Notes under the pieces: model-generated
Told to the model about the DNA's origin: nothing
Database searches by the model: none
The model's input: only the letters and a program-made list of their open reading frames with translations
Source: VGBV01 sp963813725
GTDB lineage: Bacteria > Actinomycetota > Thermoleophilia > Solirubrobacterales > 70-9
Assembly: GCA_963813725.1 (NCBI GenBank)
Contig: CAWFAI010000010.1
Coordinates: forward strand, 62,001-126,000
Direction of reading: 5' to 3'
DNA length: 64,000 nt
Shown here: in pieces, positions 1-7,724 of the stretch
Position numbering within the stretch: the stretch's first letter is position 1
Layout: every line of letters starts with the position of its first letter
Made by a program: the position numbers and the translations under genes

Positions 1-1164
1 CCCGCTGTAGGTGCCGCGCACGACCGCGTTCCCGCACTGCGAGGCGGTCGGGTAGGTCGCGGTGAACGGCGAATAGCTACCCGAGCAGACGTTGGTCGAG
101 CACGAGGAGTTGCCGTTGCCGACGTAGAAGACGCCGTCCGCGGGGATCGGGAAGGTCGAGGGGCTGCCGGTCCCGACCTGCACCGTCATGTTGTTGCCGC
201 TGAGGGTGATGTTGGTGAGGCAGTTGCGCGTGTAGGTCGCGCCCGCGATGGTCTTCAGCTTGCCGTTGGTGGGCGGCGGCGTCAGCACCGGTGCCGTGGT
301 CACGAAGGGCCCGACGAAGTTGGGCTGGTTGGTGCCGCCGCACTCGCCGGTCCACCCGACGGGGGGCGCGCTGACCTCGATCACGTCGGCGGCAGTGCGC
401 CCGAAGGTGGGCGTGCCGCAGATCATCAGCGCGTCGTTGGTGTGCAGCGGGCCGTTGATGTCGTCAGCGCTGACGAAGACGATCTTGTTGCAGAACTGGC
501 CGCCCGCTCCGGGGATCGGCTGGCTGTAGCGGCCCTCGCGGATGAACTTGCTGCACTGCGAGTAGGCGCCGGTCAGCGCGGCGGAGGGGTTTGGGAACCC
601 GTAGGTGACCGGGTCCGAGGTCTCGAGCTGGGTGAAGTAGATGTAGTCGAGCAGGCTCGCCCGCTTGAAGGTGGCGACGATCGAGCGCTCCACTCCGTTG
701 GGGGCGAACCCTGTGGAGCGGATGCGGAAGGAGCCGGTCAGCGCCCCGCTCTGCTCCAGCATCGTCACCACCGGGTTGCTCGTGCTGCACGAGGACTGGC
801 CCGTCGCCGGCATCAGCTCGATCGCGTAGCTGGTGTCGGTCGATCCCGGCACGAAGCGGCGCTGGGTCGTGGTGCCCATCTGGTTCACCGCATGTGGCGC
901 CGGCACCGAGGTGCAGCGGGACCAATAGCCGTTGTCGTTGTTCAGGTGGAAGGAGTAGTCGGCGATGCCGGCCTGTGCTGCGGCGTAGGCGCGCTTGGTG
1001 TCGAGGTCGCGCCGGGTCAGGTTGAGGTCGCCGTTGGTGGCCGCCAGGCTCGCGCCCGCCAGGGTCGTCACCAGCGCGATGGCGCCGACCACGGCGATCA
1101 TCGTGAAGCCCTCCTCCTCGGAGAGCCGTTTCCTCAAGACCTCCAGGACTCGCTTCAGACGCAT
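1..1164 (-). CDS. Minor pilin, PilX/GspK-like, 3' end beyond window
   Basis: The reading frame starts at the ATG at 1164 and stays open to the window edge (388 codons seen), so the C-terminus is missing. The N-terminus has a short basic leader, then EEEGFTMIAVV followed by a hydrophobic helix, the pattern of a type III (prepilin) signal cut after Gly. The usual Glu at mature position 5 is absent (F-T-M-I-A), as in tip pilins of the GspK/PilX kind. The remainder is Ser/Thr/Gly-rich with several Cys and looks extracellular. Its ATG overlaps the last codons of the upstream pilin gene (10 bp overlap), implying translational coupling. Last visible gene of the pilin operon. Family assignment is by signal and position only. 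Confidence 0.8.
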   Translation of the reverse strand, partial: MRLKRVLEVLRKRLSEEEGFTMIAVVGAIALVTTLAGASLAATNGDLNLTRRDLDTKRAYAAAQAGIADYSFHLNNDNGYWSRCTSVPAPHAVNQMGTTTQRRFVPGSTDTSYAIELMPATGQSSCSTSNPVVTMLEQSGALTGSFRIRSTGFAPNGVERSIVATFKRASLLDYIYFTQLETSDPVTYGFPNPSAALTGAYSQCSKFIREGRYSQPIPGAGGQFCNKIVFVSADDINGPLHTNDALMICGTPTFGRTAADVIEVSAPPVGWTGECGGTNQPNFVGPFVTTAPVLTPPPTNGKLKTIAGATYTRNCLTNITLSGNNMTVQVGTGSPSTFPIPADGVFYVGNGNSSCSTNVCSGSYSPFTATYPTASQCGNAVVRGTYSG

Positions 1165-1841
1165 GGCAGGTTCACCTCCGCGCTGTCCTCGCTGGCGGGC
1201 TCGAGGCGCAGGGTGGCCGAGTCGGCGAGCGTGATGGGGGTGTTCGCCTCGCTCACCGGACCGCCTCCGGGCGAGACCGCGAAGGCGACGTCCACCTGCA
1301 CCACCAGCGCCGCGTGCTCCGCGCTCAGCGGAGTCGGCAGCGGGGTCGTCGAGACGGTGCCGCCGTCATACGCGTAGTAGCGGAACGGGGGCACGGTCGT
1401 CCCGCCGATTTTGGCCGGCCCGACGCCCGACAGCAGCTGGCGCGTGGAGGAGGCCGTCGGGGAGAACGTCCAGGTCGGCGGCGCGCCGCCGGTGGCGGGG
1501 AAGACCTGCTCGTTCAGCGTCGTCCCCGCAAGGGCCACCACGCGCTTGTTGGGGGTCGGGCTGACGGAGGAGCCGGAGAGCGACAGGAACTGCATCGTGT
1601 TGCTGGTGCTGCCCGCCTGGATGGGCGCGACCCCGGGAGCGACGCAGGCGCTGTGGAGGTGGTCGACGAGGTTCGTCAGGGCCGGCCTGGCCCGCTGGTT
1701 CGCGGCCACCCTGCTCGCGACCCGGTCCTGGTTCTGGGTCGCGACCATCGTCATCGTGATGATCGCCCCGAACACGATCATCGAGACGGCCATCGACACC
1801 AGCAGCTCGGTCAGCGTGAAGCCCGCCTCGTCCCGGATCAT
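1155..1841 (-). CDS. Minor pilin, PilW-like
   Basis: A 228-residue protein with a short leader and the prepilin motif DEAGFTLTELLVSM, in which cleavage after Gly leaves Phe1 and Glu5, followed by a hydrophobic helix. The body (residues about 40-228) is a Ser/Thr-rich globular domain with no catalytic motif, as in PilW/PilJ-type minor pilins that prime or cap type IV pili. The start ATG overlaps the stop of the preceding gene (ATGA) and the stop region overlaps the next start, so it sits within a tight operon. Prepilin processing would need a PilD-type peptidase not found in this window. Confidence 0.82.
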   Translation of the reverse strand: MIRDEAGFTLTELLVSMAVSMIVFGAIITMTMVATQNQDRVASRVAANQRARPALTNLVDHLHSACVAPGVAPIQAGSTSNTMQFLSLSGSSVSPTPNKRVVALAGTTLNEQVFPATGGAPPTWTFSPTASSTRQLLSGVGPAKIGGTTVPPFRYYAYDGGTVSTTPLPTPLSAEHAALVVQVDVAFAVSPGGGPVSEANTPITLADSATLRLEPASEDSAEVNLPCV

Positions 1842-3172
1842 GGGCAGGTCCCTGACTGCGAGGAGCCGCCGGTGAGGAAGATATTCACCGTCTGGCCGCC
1901 GGTCACGTCGGGCGGGTCGTTCATGGACACGTTCTGGGTTCGGCGCCGATTGCTCGCGCCGACCAAGCCATGGGCGCAGACCGAGAAGTCCGTGTAGGGG
2001 ACGCCCGGATCATCAAGCCTGCCCTGCGAGTTCGCCGTGTAGGTGCGCAGGAAGTCCGAGCAGCGTGTGTCTCGCAGCTTCAGCGTGGCTCCCGCGGCCC
2101 TGGCGCTGGAGGTGTTCGAGCCCTGGTACACGGTCACGTGCATGGCGGGCAGCTGCACGGACGCGGTCTGCGCGCCCCCAGCTGGCAGCAGCACGCTCGC
2201 GATCGCCAGCGGCGCCGGCGGCGGATCGAGGTCGAGCGGGTTCGGGTTGTCGCCCTCGCACGTTCCGGCGTAGACGGCGTAGTCGGAAGCAAACGGGAAC
2301 AGCGAGCTGCCGGTGATGGAGGCGAGCCTGGCGCCAGGCGTGTCGGGGAAGACCCGCGACGACGTCAGCCCGGTGTTGAAGGCGATGACCGAGTCGGCGC
2401 TGGAGCTGACCAGCGCTCCGTCGTAGAACTTGGTCGTGAAGTCGGTCGTGATCTCGCCCGGGCTGTCGTACTGGAGCACCACCGTGTTGGTGCTCTCGGC
2501 GACGACGCTGGTGGTCACGGGCCCCGGCTCGAGGCCGTCCTTGTCCACGAGGCCGGTGGCGAAGCCGCTGACGGTGACCGTGTAGTCCCCTGCCGGCAGG
2601 TTGCCGAAGATCGCACAGCCGTTCTCGCCGGTGAAACCCGAGAACGAGCCCGAGCCGCTGCCCGCGAGCCCGATCCCCTCGATGCCGATGTCCTGGGAGT
2701 CCACGACCTGGATTGCCAGCGAGCCGCTGTTCGCCGAGATCGAGCCGTTGGGCGGCGCGACCAGGGTCGCGGCCACCACCGGGGGCCGCGTACCGATGCT
2801 GCTCCAGGTGACCGTCGAGCTGATGCGGATGTAGTCGGCCGAGGCGAGGCCTGACTCGCAGGACGCGGTGCCGGTGGCGTCGCTCTGGAACTGGGCCCGG
2901 GAGTTGATCGAGTAGACCTGGCCGTCCTGGGTGACGGTCCGCGTCTGGTTCAGGTTGGACAGCGCCGAGATGCGCATCGTGCGCATCCGCGAGAGGTCGG
3001 CCTCGGCCAGGGCGTGCGCGCGGGCGCGGTGGCGCTCCTCGGCCGTCGAGCGGGTGGCCGCGTCGAAGGCGCCGAAGACGCCGACGGCGGCGATCACCAG
3101 CAGGATCGCCGCGACGAGGGTCTCGACCAGGGCGATTCCCGCCTGGTCCCGTGGGTCCAGCCGCTTGCTCAT
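1838..3172 (-). CDS. Large minor pilin (PilV-like) with carboxypeptidase-regulatory-like domain
   Basis: Start chosen at the ATG at 3172, with an AGGGGAAG ribosome site just upstream; the frame stays open further upstream but without comparable signals. The 444-residue product begins MSKRLDPRDQAGIALVETLV: prepilin cleavage after Gly and Glu at mature position 5. The middle (about residues 165-260) contains a segment resembling a carboxypeptidase-regulatory or Cna-B-like beta-sandwich (GENGCAIFGNLPAGDYTVTV), common in surface proteins. The C-terminal half is Ser/Thr-rich. It is two to three times longer than ordinary PilV proteins, so it may be an adhesin-like tip subunit; that role is inference. 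Overlaps the next gene by 4 bp (ATGA). Confidence 0.8.
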   Translation of the reverse strand: MSKRLDPRDQAGIALVETLVAAILLVIAAVGVFGAFDAATRSTAEERHRARAHALAEADLSRMRTMRISALSNLNQTRTVTQDGQVYSINSRAQFQSDATGTASCESGLASADYIRISSTVTWSSIGTRPPVVAATLVAPPNGSISANSGSLAIQVVDSQDIGIEGIGLAGSGSGSFSGFTGENGCAIFGNLPAGDYTVTVSGFATGLVDKDGLEPGPVTTSVVAESTNTVVLQYDSPGEITTDFTTKFYDGALVSSSADSVIAFNTGLTSSRVFPDTPGARLASITGSSLFPFASDYAVYAGTCEGDNPNPLDLDPPPAPLAIASVLLPAGGAQTASVQLPAMHVTVYQGSNTSSARAAGATLKLRDTRCSDFLRTYTANSQGRLDDPGVPYTDFSVCAHGLVGASNRRRTQNVSMNDPPDVTGGQTVNIFLTGGSSQSGTCP

Positions 3173-3323
3173 GCTCTTCCCCTCGTAGGGCATGGTCCGC
3201 TCACGCGGTGAGTTATCGGCGCGCCCAGAGGCAAGCGTGAGCCTGGCCAGGCACCGCCCCGTTGCGGTTGGCCGTACGTACGAGTTGTCGCCGCCGCGGT
3301 CATGCGTCTCCCCTTCAGGTGGC

Positions 3324-3770
3324 TCAGTCCCAGGTCCCGTCCGCGGGGCAGCCGGCGGCGTCGGCACTCGCGCAGGTCAGATCGACGCTGCCGTCGCCGT
3401 ACTGGGTGACGTCGAAGGTGTTGCCGGTGTCGGACTGGACGCGCACGGTGACCGTCTCGGCCAGGGCCAGCGGCACACTCAGGTTGACCTCGTCGAGCGC
3501 GGGCTCCATCGCGACGATCCGGGCCACCGTGACCCCCTGGGGGCCGTTGAAGCGGCCGTCGTTGTCGCGGCCGATCTCGAGCGCCGCGCCCTGTGCGGCC
3601 CGCGCGTCGGCCGTCGCCTGCGCGTCGCGTGCGCGGTCGCGGTGATGCAGGAAGGCGGGAACCGCGATCGCCGCCAGCATGCCGATGATCGTGATCACCA
3701 CGACCACCTCCACCACCGTGAAGCCCTCGTCGGTGCTGCTGCGCGGCGTTCTTGCTCGCATGCTGGTCAT
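3324..3770 (-). CDS. Type IV pilin, GspG/PilA-like, second pilin
   Basis: A 148-residue pilin with the prepilin motif DEGFTVVEVVVVITIIG followed by MLAAIAVPAF, the classic type IV pilin helix with Glu5. The ATG at 3770 has an AGGGG ribosome site at normal spacing. The C-terminal part resembles that of the neighbouring pilin (3894-4334): both hold SDTGN..D/N (Asp-Thr-Gly-Asn) and end with a Cys pair and a GCP-DGTW box, which suggests gene duplication. It lies downstream of a hairpin that could reduce its expression relative to the first pilin. May be a minor or alternative fibre subunit. Confidence 0.87.
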   Translation of the reverse strand: MTSMRARTPRSSTDEGFTVVEVVVVITIIGMLAAIAVPAFLHHRDRARDAQATADARAAQGAALEIGRDNDGRFNGPQGVTVARIVAMEPALDEVNLSVPLALAETVTVRVQSDTGNTFDVTQYGDGSVDLTCASADAAGCPADGTWD

Positions 3771-3825
3771 CTCGGCCCCTGGGACCCGCCTGATGCGCCG
3801 AACCTCGTTTTCTCGACAGAAGAAC

Positions 3826-3853
3826 GGAGGGCGGGCCCTGGGGCCCGCCCTCC
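3826..3853 (-). terminator. Strong hairpin between the two pilin genes (terminator or attenuator)
   Basis: A perfect 13-bp inverted repeat (GGAGGGCGGGCCC at 3826-3838 with its complement at 3841-3853). In the direction of the pilin operon (minus strand) it is followed by a T-rich stretch (TTCTTCTGT). It lies after the stop of the first pilin and before the second, so it probably stops most transcripts after the abundant pilin and lets a fraction read into the minor pilins. Confidence 0.72.
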
Positions 3854-3893
3854 GCAGTTGCTGCTTCTGACGACCGTCAGACGGGGAGCGGGA

Positions 3894-4334
3894 TTAGTCG
3901 CCCCAGGTCCCGTCGGTCGGGCAACCAGCATTGGCGACCTGCGTACAGGTCAGGCTGGTTGAGCCCCCAGGGTTGCGGGAAATGTTGAACACATTGCCCG
4001 TATCCGAGGTGACGCTGACCGTGTACGTGTCAGCCGCGACAACAGGCGCGGGCGACAGGTTGGTCGGCGGGTTCAGGGTCTCTTCGATCGCCCTGAGATC
4101 GGCAGCGTCGGCGCCAACATAGGAGCCGCCGTTGTCGGTTGCGTATGTCTCGATCGCCGTCTGAGCGGTACGCACCGCCGACTTCGCGTCGGCGTCACGT
4201 GCCTTGTCCCTCTGGTTGAAGAAGGACGGGATGGCGATAGCGGCCAGGATGCCGAGAATGAGCATCACGACCAGAAGCTCGACGAGGGTGAAACCCTCCT
4301 CGCGCCCCATTCGCTCACGTAGCTTCTGCAGCAT
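3894..4334 (-). CDS. Type IV major pilin, PilA/GspG-like
   Basis: The ATG at 4334 follows a near-perfect ribosome site (AAAGGAGAT, 5-6 nt spacing), which decides against the ATG 21 bp further upstream. The 146-residue product has the leader MLQKLRERMGREEG, cleavage before FTLVELLVVML (Glu5 present), and the helix ILAAIAIPSFF typical of major pilins. A conserved NQRDKARDADAKS stretch and a C-terminal Cys pair with GCPTDGTW follow. First gene of the operon, preceded by a c-di-GMP riboswitch and followed by a strong hairpin, which together suggest it is the main fibre subunit. PilA naming is by function, not by orthology. Confidence 0.9.
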   Translation of the reverse strand: MLQKLRERMGREEGFTLVELLVVMLILGILAAIAIPSFFNQRDKARDADAKSAVRTAQTAIETYATDNGGSYVGADAADLRAIEETLNPPTNLSPAPVVAADTYTVSVTSDTGNVFNISRNPGGSTSLTCTQVANAGCPTDGTWGD

Positions 4335-4355
4335 TGGATCTCCTTTGATTTCCAA
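4334..4355 (-). promoter_or_regulatory. Pilin ribosome site inside a small hairpin
   Basis: On the minus strand, TTGGA (from 4355-4351) can pair with TCCAA (4338-4334), placing the AAAGGAGA ribosome site in the loop and the start codon at the stem edge. This could be part of the riboswitch expression platform, controlling translation. The stem is only 5 bp, so this is tentative. Confidence 0.35.
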
Positions 4356-4398
4356 TTTGCCGCTGCCATCGCCCGTTGCCCCCTCGGTGTCGACCTGA

Positions 4399-4495
4399 CC
4401 CCGGTGGCAGCCCGGCCGACTCCCGTGCTTCTGTGAGAGCCCCGCTGGCTTTGCGTCCCCGCCTCACGACGGGTTTGCCTTTGCACCGTGGCGTT
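4399..4495 (-). ncRNA. Cyclic di-GMP-I riboswitch (GEMM) in the pilin leader
   Basis: Read on the minus strand, the leader holds both signature strings of the GEMM-I aptamer in order: TGCAAAGGCAAACC (about 4485-4472), a 6-bp stem closed by a GTGA (GNRA) tetraloop (CCCGTC/GGCGGG), then GGGACGCAAAGCC (about 4459-4447), then a longer GC-rich arm and a closing CACCG that can pair with CGGTG at the 5' side. This matches the known architecture (P1 closing stem, tetraloop arm docking on the second arm, ligand in the three-way junction). About 65 nt separate it from the pilin ATG. GEMM RNAs are known to control pilin and motility genes elsewhere. On or off polarity cannot be told from the sequence. 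Confidence 0.9.
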
Positions 4496-4610
4496 GGCAG
4501 TTCTGTTTACGCCCGCTCCATCGGAAGCGCCCCCCGGCGCCTTTAGCGAGAACCCCAAAAACGCCTAGGCTCCTGCAATCCGACGTTCGTCCAGCCCTCG
4601 GGGGCGCCTC
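4496..4610. other. Intergenic region with the likely pilin promoter
   Basis: This stretch separates the riboswitch from the divergent gene at 4611. On the minus strand it contains a GC-rich dyad (GGCGCC...GGCGCT, about 4525-4545) and an A-rich GCGTAAACAG just upstream of the aptamer that could be a weak -10. No confident -35 is seen. Confidence 0.35.
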
Positions 4611-5048
4611 TTGATCGCGGGAATCCTGGCGGCGGGCCTGGTGCTCGCCGTCGTGCTCGTGGTCGTCCTCAGCGGCTCCGAGGAGCCGCGCGATTTCGAG
4701 CCCGCCCCCGCCGCCTGCATCGAGCACTGGAATGCCGACGAGGCCGCGCTCGCCTTCGGCACCCATCAGTCCGGCGCCCACGGCTACTACGAGGTCCAGG
4801 TCCTGACCCTCACGAACGACGGCCAGAGCCTCGCGGAGCCGGGTTCGCCCGGCGCCAGCTGCGCCGTCGTCTTCGCCGCCAGCGCCCTCGACCCCGAGCC
4901 GATCTCGGCCGCTCAGATCGAGAAGCGCGGCGCCTGGCTCCCCCTCAGCCGGCTCGCCGACACAAACCGCCTCACCGACCTCCAGGCCACCGCCCAGACG
5001 GCCTACAACGCCCAGATCGGCCCGGACGGCAGCATCACCGCGCTGTAG
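4611..5048 (+). CDS. Small membrane-anchored protein of unknown function
   Basis: A 145-residue protein with one N-terminal hydrophobic segment (residues 2-21, ILAAGLVLAVVLVVVL) acting as signal anchor or signal peptide, followed by a soluble extracytoplasmic domain with two Cys (in AACIEHW and GASCAVV) that may form a disulfide. The start is a TTG; an in-frame stop lies 45 bp upstream and no better start exists between. Codon usage is like that of its neighbours. It is divergent from the pilin operon and convergent with pilC across a tandem repeat. No family recognised. Confidence 0.65.
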   Translation: MIAGILAAGLVLAVVLVVVLSGSEEPRDFEPAPAACIEHWNADEAALAFGTHQSGAHGYYEVQVLTLTNDGQSLAEPGSPGASCAVVFAASALDPEPISAAQIEKRGAWLPLSRLADTNRLTDLQATAQTAYNAQIGPDGSITAL

Positions 5049-5055
5049 CCGGCTT

Positions 5056-5215
5056 CGCCATCAAACGGGGCCACTGGCGGCCGCCGGCATCAGTCGCAGC
5101 CGCAAGCGGCTGCGATGAAGAGTGCGGCCTGGTGGCGCCATCAAACGGGGCCACTGGCGGCCGCCAGCATCAGTCGCAGCCGCAAGCGGCTGCGATGAAG
5201 AGTGCGGCCTGGTGG
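5056..5215. repeat. Two tandem 80-bp hairpin units
   Basis: Unit 1 (5056-5135) and unit 2 (5136-5215) are identical except for one base (G at 5086, A at 5166). Each contains a perfect 9-bp inverted repeat with a 2-nt centre (CGCAGCCGC-AA-GCGGCTGCG) and outer complementary arms (GCCAC...GTGGC and GGCCGC...GCGGCC), so each can fold into one long interrupted hairpin. They fill the gap between two convergent genes and may act as bidirectional terminators. A repetitive extragenic palindrome family is possible. Confidence 0.9.
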
Positions 5216-5219
5216 CCCC

Positions 5220-6455
5220 TCAGCGGATCTTGTCGTAGAGGCTGAAGATCGGCAGGTACATCGAGATCACGATGAAGCCGACGATGCCGCCGACGAAGCA
5301 GATCATCACCGGCTCCAGCAGCGAGGTCAGCGCCTTCACCTTGGCGTCCACCTCGGACTCGTAGAAGTCGGCGACCTTGCTCAGCATGTGCTCGAGCTGG
5401 CCGGTCTCCTCGCCGACGGCGACCATGTGGGCCACCATCGCGGGGAAGATCGGGTTCTGCTCGATCGGGCTGGCGATCGTGCCGCCGCTCTTGACCGAGG
5501 CGAAGACGTCGTCCATCGCCTCCTCCACCAGCGCGTTTCCTGACGTCTGCCCGGTGATCTTCACCGACTGCAGGATCGGCACGCCGCTGGAGACGGTGCC
5601 CGAGAAGGTCCGCGACCAGCGCGCCAGGGCGACCTTCTGCACGATGTCGCCGATGTGGGCGGGGATCTTGAGCTTGACCTTGTCCCAGGTGTAGCGGCCG
5701 CGCTCGGTCTTCTTCCAGCGCCGGAAGCCGAAGATGCCCAGGATCAGGCCGGGGAACCAGATGAACCAGTAGCCCTTGATGAAGTCCGAGATCCCGACCG
5801 TGATCTGGGTCATGAAGGGAAGCTCGGAGCTCTCGCCCGGACTCTCGGAGGCGATGTCCTCGAAGACGCCGACGAAGATCGGGACGATGAAGCTGACGAT
5901 CACCAGCAGGATCACGACCGCGAGCCCGAACACGAAGGCCGGGTACATCATGGCCGAGCGGATCTGGCGCTTCAGCGCGTCCATCTTCTCGAGTTGGAAG
6001 GCGACGCGCTCGAGCGCCTCGTCCAGGCGGCCCGAGCCCTCGCCCGAGCGCACCATCGAGCGGAAGAGCTGATCGAAGACCTCCGGCTGGCGCTCCATCG
6101 CGTCGGCCAGGCCGCTGCCGGCCTCGACGTCCTTGCGCAGGCTGCCGATCGCGGCGGCCAGGCGCTCGTCCTCGGTCTGGTCCTCGAGCGTGTAGAGCGA
6201 GCGCAGCATCGGCATCCCCGAGGCGACCAGCGTCGCGAACTGGCGCGAGAAGATCGCCATTTCGCGCATGCCGATCCCCTTGAAGCGGTCGAAGACCCCC
6301 TCGAGCTTCATCGCCTCGTTCTGCTCCTCGACGTCGAGGACGATCAGGCCGCGGTCGCGCAGCTGCTCGGTGACCTGGGCCTTCGTTTCGGCCTCGACCT
6401 CGCCGCGTGAGGGAATCCCGGCGACGTCGATTGCGCGGAAGGCGTAGGTGCTCAT
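5220..6455 (-). CDS. pilC: Type IV pilus inner-membrane platform protein PilC
   Basis: A 411-residue protein of the type II secretion F family, usual length about 400. It begins MSTYAFRAIDVAG, the typical PilC opening, and contains two repeated T2SSF domains (about residues 65-190 and 270-395) separated by a hydrophobic hairpin (VFGLAVVILLVIVSFIVP, WFIWFPGLILGIFGF) and a C-terminal membrane segment (MICFVGGIVGFIVISMYLPIF). PilC sits in the cytoplasmic membrane and couples the PilB and PilT motors to pilin insertion. It starts 3 bp after the stop of pilT1 and is the last gene of the motor block; the tandem 80-bp hairpins follow its stop codon. Confidence 0.95.
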   Translation of the reverse strand: MSTYAFRAIDVAGIPSRGEVEAETKAQVTEQLRDRGLIVLDVEEQNEAMKLEGVFDRFKGIGMREMAIFSRQFATLVASGMPMLRSLYTLEDQTEDERLAAAIGSLRKDVEAGSGLADAMERQPEVFDQLFRSMVRSGEGSGRLDEALERVAFQLEKMDALKRQIRSAMMYPAFVFGLAVVILLVIVSFIVPIFVGVFEDIASESPGESSELPFMTQITVGISDFIKGYWFIWFPGLILGIFGFRRWKKTERGRYTWDKVKLKIPAHIGDIVQKVALARWSRTFSGTVSSGVPILQSVKITGQTSGNALVEEAMDDVFASVKSGGTIASPIEQNPIFPAMVAHMVAVGEETGQLEHMLSKVADFYESEVDAKVKALTSLLEPVMICFVGGIVGFIVISMYLPIFSLYDKIR

Positions 6456-6458
6456 TGG

Positions 6459-7598
6459 TCAGCCCCCGTTCTGCCCCGCGGCCACCGGCTGCGCCTGCGG
6501 CTGGCCGGGCATCTGCGGCTGCGCCGGCCCCAGCAGCCTCTTCAGCTCCTCGGGGACCGAGGCGCGCTGCTCGGCGAGCTTGCGCGTGATGCGGCCCGCC
6601 CGCACGAGCTGGGCCAAGTGGGCGTCCATCGTCTGCATCCCCAGCGCGCCCGAGGTCTGGATCGTCGAGTAGATCTGGTGGGTCTTGCCCTCGCGGATCA
6701 GGTTGCGGACCGCGGGGGTCGGCATCAGGATCTCGCACCCGACCACGCGACCGGATCCGTCGGCGGTGGGCAGCAGCTGCTGGGTGACGATTCCCTGCAG
6801 CGCGATCGAGAGCTGCATGCGGACCTGCTTCTGCTGCTCGGCAGGGAAGACGTCGATGATGCGGTCCACGGTCTGGGCGGTGGACTGGGTGTGCAGGGTG
6901 GCGAAGACGAGGTGGCCGGTCTCGGCCGCGGTCAGGGCCGTGGACATCGTCTCGAGGTCGCGCATCTCGCCGACGAGGATCACATCGGGGTCCTCGCGCA
7001 GTGCCGCCTTCAGCGCCAGGCTGAAGTCATCCGCGTCGGCGCCGATCTCGCGCTGGTTGACGATGCAGCTCTTGTGCGAGTGCAGGAACTCAATCGGGTC
7101 CTCGATCGTGAGGATGTGCTCCTCGCGCTCGGCGTTGATGATGTCGATCATCGCCGCCAGCGAGGTGGACTTGCCCGAGCCGGTGGGCCCCGTGACCAGG
7201 ACGAACCCGCGCGGCTTCTTCGTGAACTCCTCGATCACGGGCGGCAGCCCCAGCTCGGACAGGTTCGGGACCTGGTGGGGGATGCGCCGGAAGGCGGCGC
7301 TGATCGAGCCGCGCTGGAAGAAGCAGTTGACCCTGAAGCGAGCAACCCCGGGCACCGCGTAGGCAAGGTCCAGCTGCTTGTTGGACTCGAAGCGCTTGCG
7401 CTGGTCGTCGTTCAGCAGCCCGTAGACGGTGTCGCGCGTGTGCTGGGGGTCGAGCTTTCCGTACTCCTCCAGGGGCACGATGCGGCCGCGCACGCGGATG
7501 GCCGGCGGGAACCCGGGGCTCAGGTGGACGTCGGAGGCCCGCTCCTTGGCCATCCTGGTCAGCACGTCTGCGAAATCGAAGTTTTGGCTGGCTTCCAT
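6459..7598 (-). CDS. pilT: Pilus retraction ATPase PilT (copy 1)
   Basis: The start is the ATG at 7598, preceded by AGAGGAG at good spacing (379 residues). The protein has the PilT N-terminal domain, Walker A GPTGSGKST (about residues 137-145), an Asp box, Walker B in DVILVGEMRD, and the His box HLVFATLHTQS. PilT hydrolyses ATP to pull pili back and gives twitching motility. The C-terminus is Pro/Gln/Gly-rich (about 30 residues), a low-complexity tail not needed for ATPase activity. It lies between pilB and pilC. A second PilT is encoded at 10434-11597. Confidence 0.95.
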   Translation of the reverse strand: MEASQNFDFADVLTRMAKERASDVHLSPGFPPAIRVRGRIVPLEEYGKLDPQHTRDTVYGLLNDDQRKRFESNKQLDLAYAVPGVARFRVNCFFQRGSISAAFRRIPHQVPNLSELGLPPVIEEFTKKPRGFVLVTGPTGSGKSTSLAAMIDIINAEREEHILTIEDPIEFLHSHKSCIVNQREIGADADDFSLALKAALREDPDVILVGEMRDLETMSTALTAAETGHLVFATLHTQSTAQTVDRIIDVFPAEQQKQVRMQLSIALQGIVTQQLLPTADGSGRVVGCEILMPTPAVRNLIREGKTHQIYSTIQTSGALGMQTMDAHLAQLVRAGRITRKLAEQRASVPEELKRLLGPAQPQMPGQPQAQPVAAGQNGG

Positions 7599-7671
7599 GG
7601 CGCTCTCCTCTAGATCGTCCGCGCAGGCACAGGACTTGAGCGGCGCGCGTCGCCGCCCCCGGACGCGTGAG

Positions 7672-7686
7672 CGGACCGAAGGTCCG
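7672..7686 (-). other. Hairpin in the pilB-pilT1 gap
   Basis: A perfect 6-bp stem with a 3-nt loop (CGGACC-GAA-GGTCCG on the plus strand) lies within the 126-bp gap between the pilB stop and the pilT1 start. No T-run follows, so it is more likely an mRNA processing or stability element than a terminator. Confidence 0.4.
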
Positions 7687-7724
7687 AGAAGCACGAGGGA
7701 CCCCGGAGCAGGCGGCGTTGCGGG

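Noticed and set aside
442..1377. Plus-strand frame of 311 codons at the left end.
   Set aside because: It is opposite two minor pilin genes with clear prepilin signals; its product is Arg/Gly-rich without domains.
5056..5215. Repeats considered as a CRISPR array.
   Set aside because: Only two units, no unique spacers (the units touch), and no cas genes in the window.
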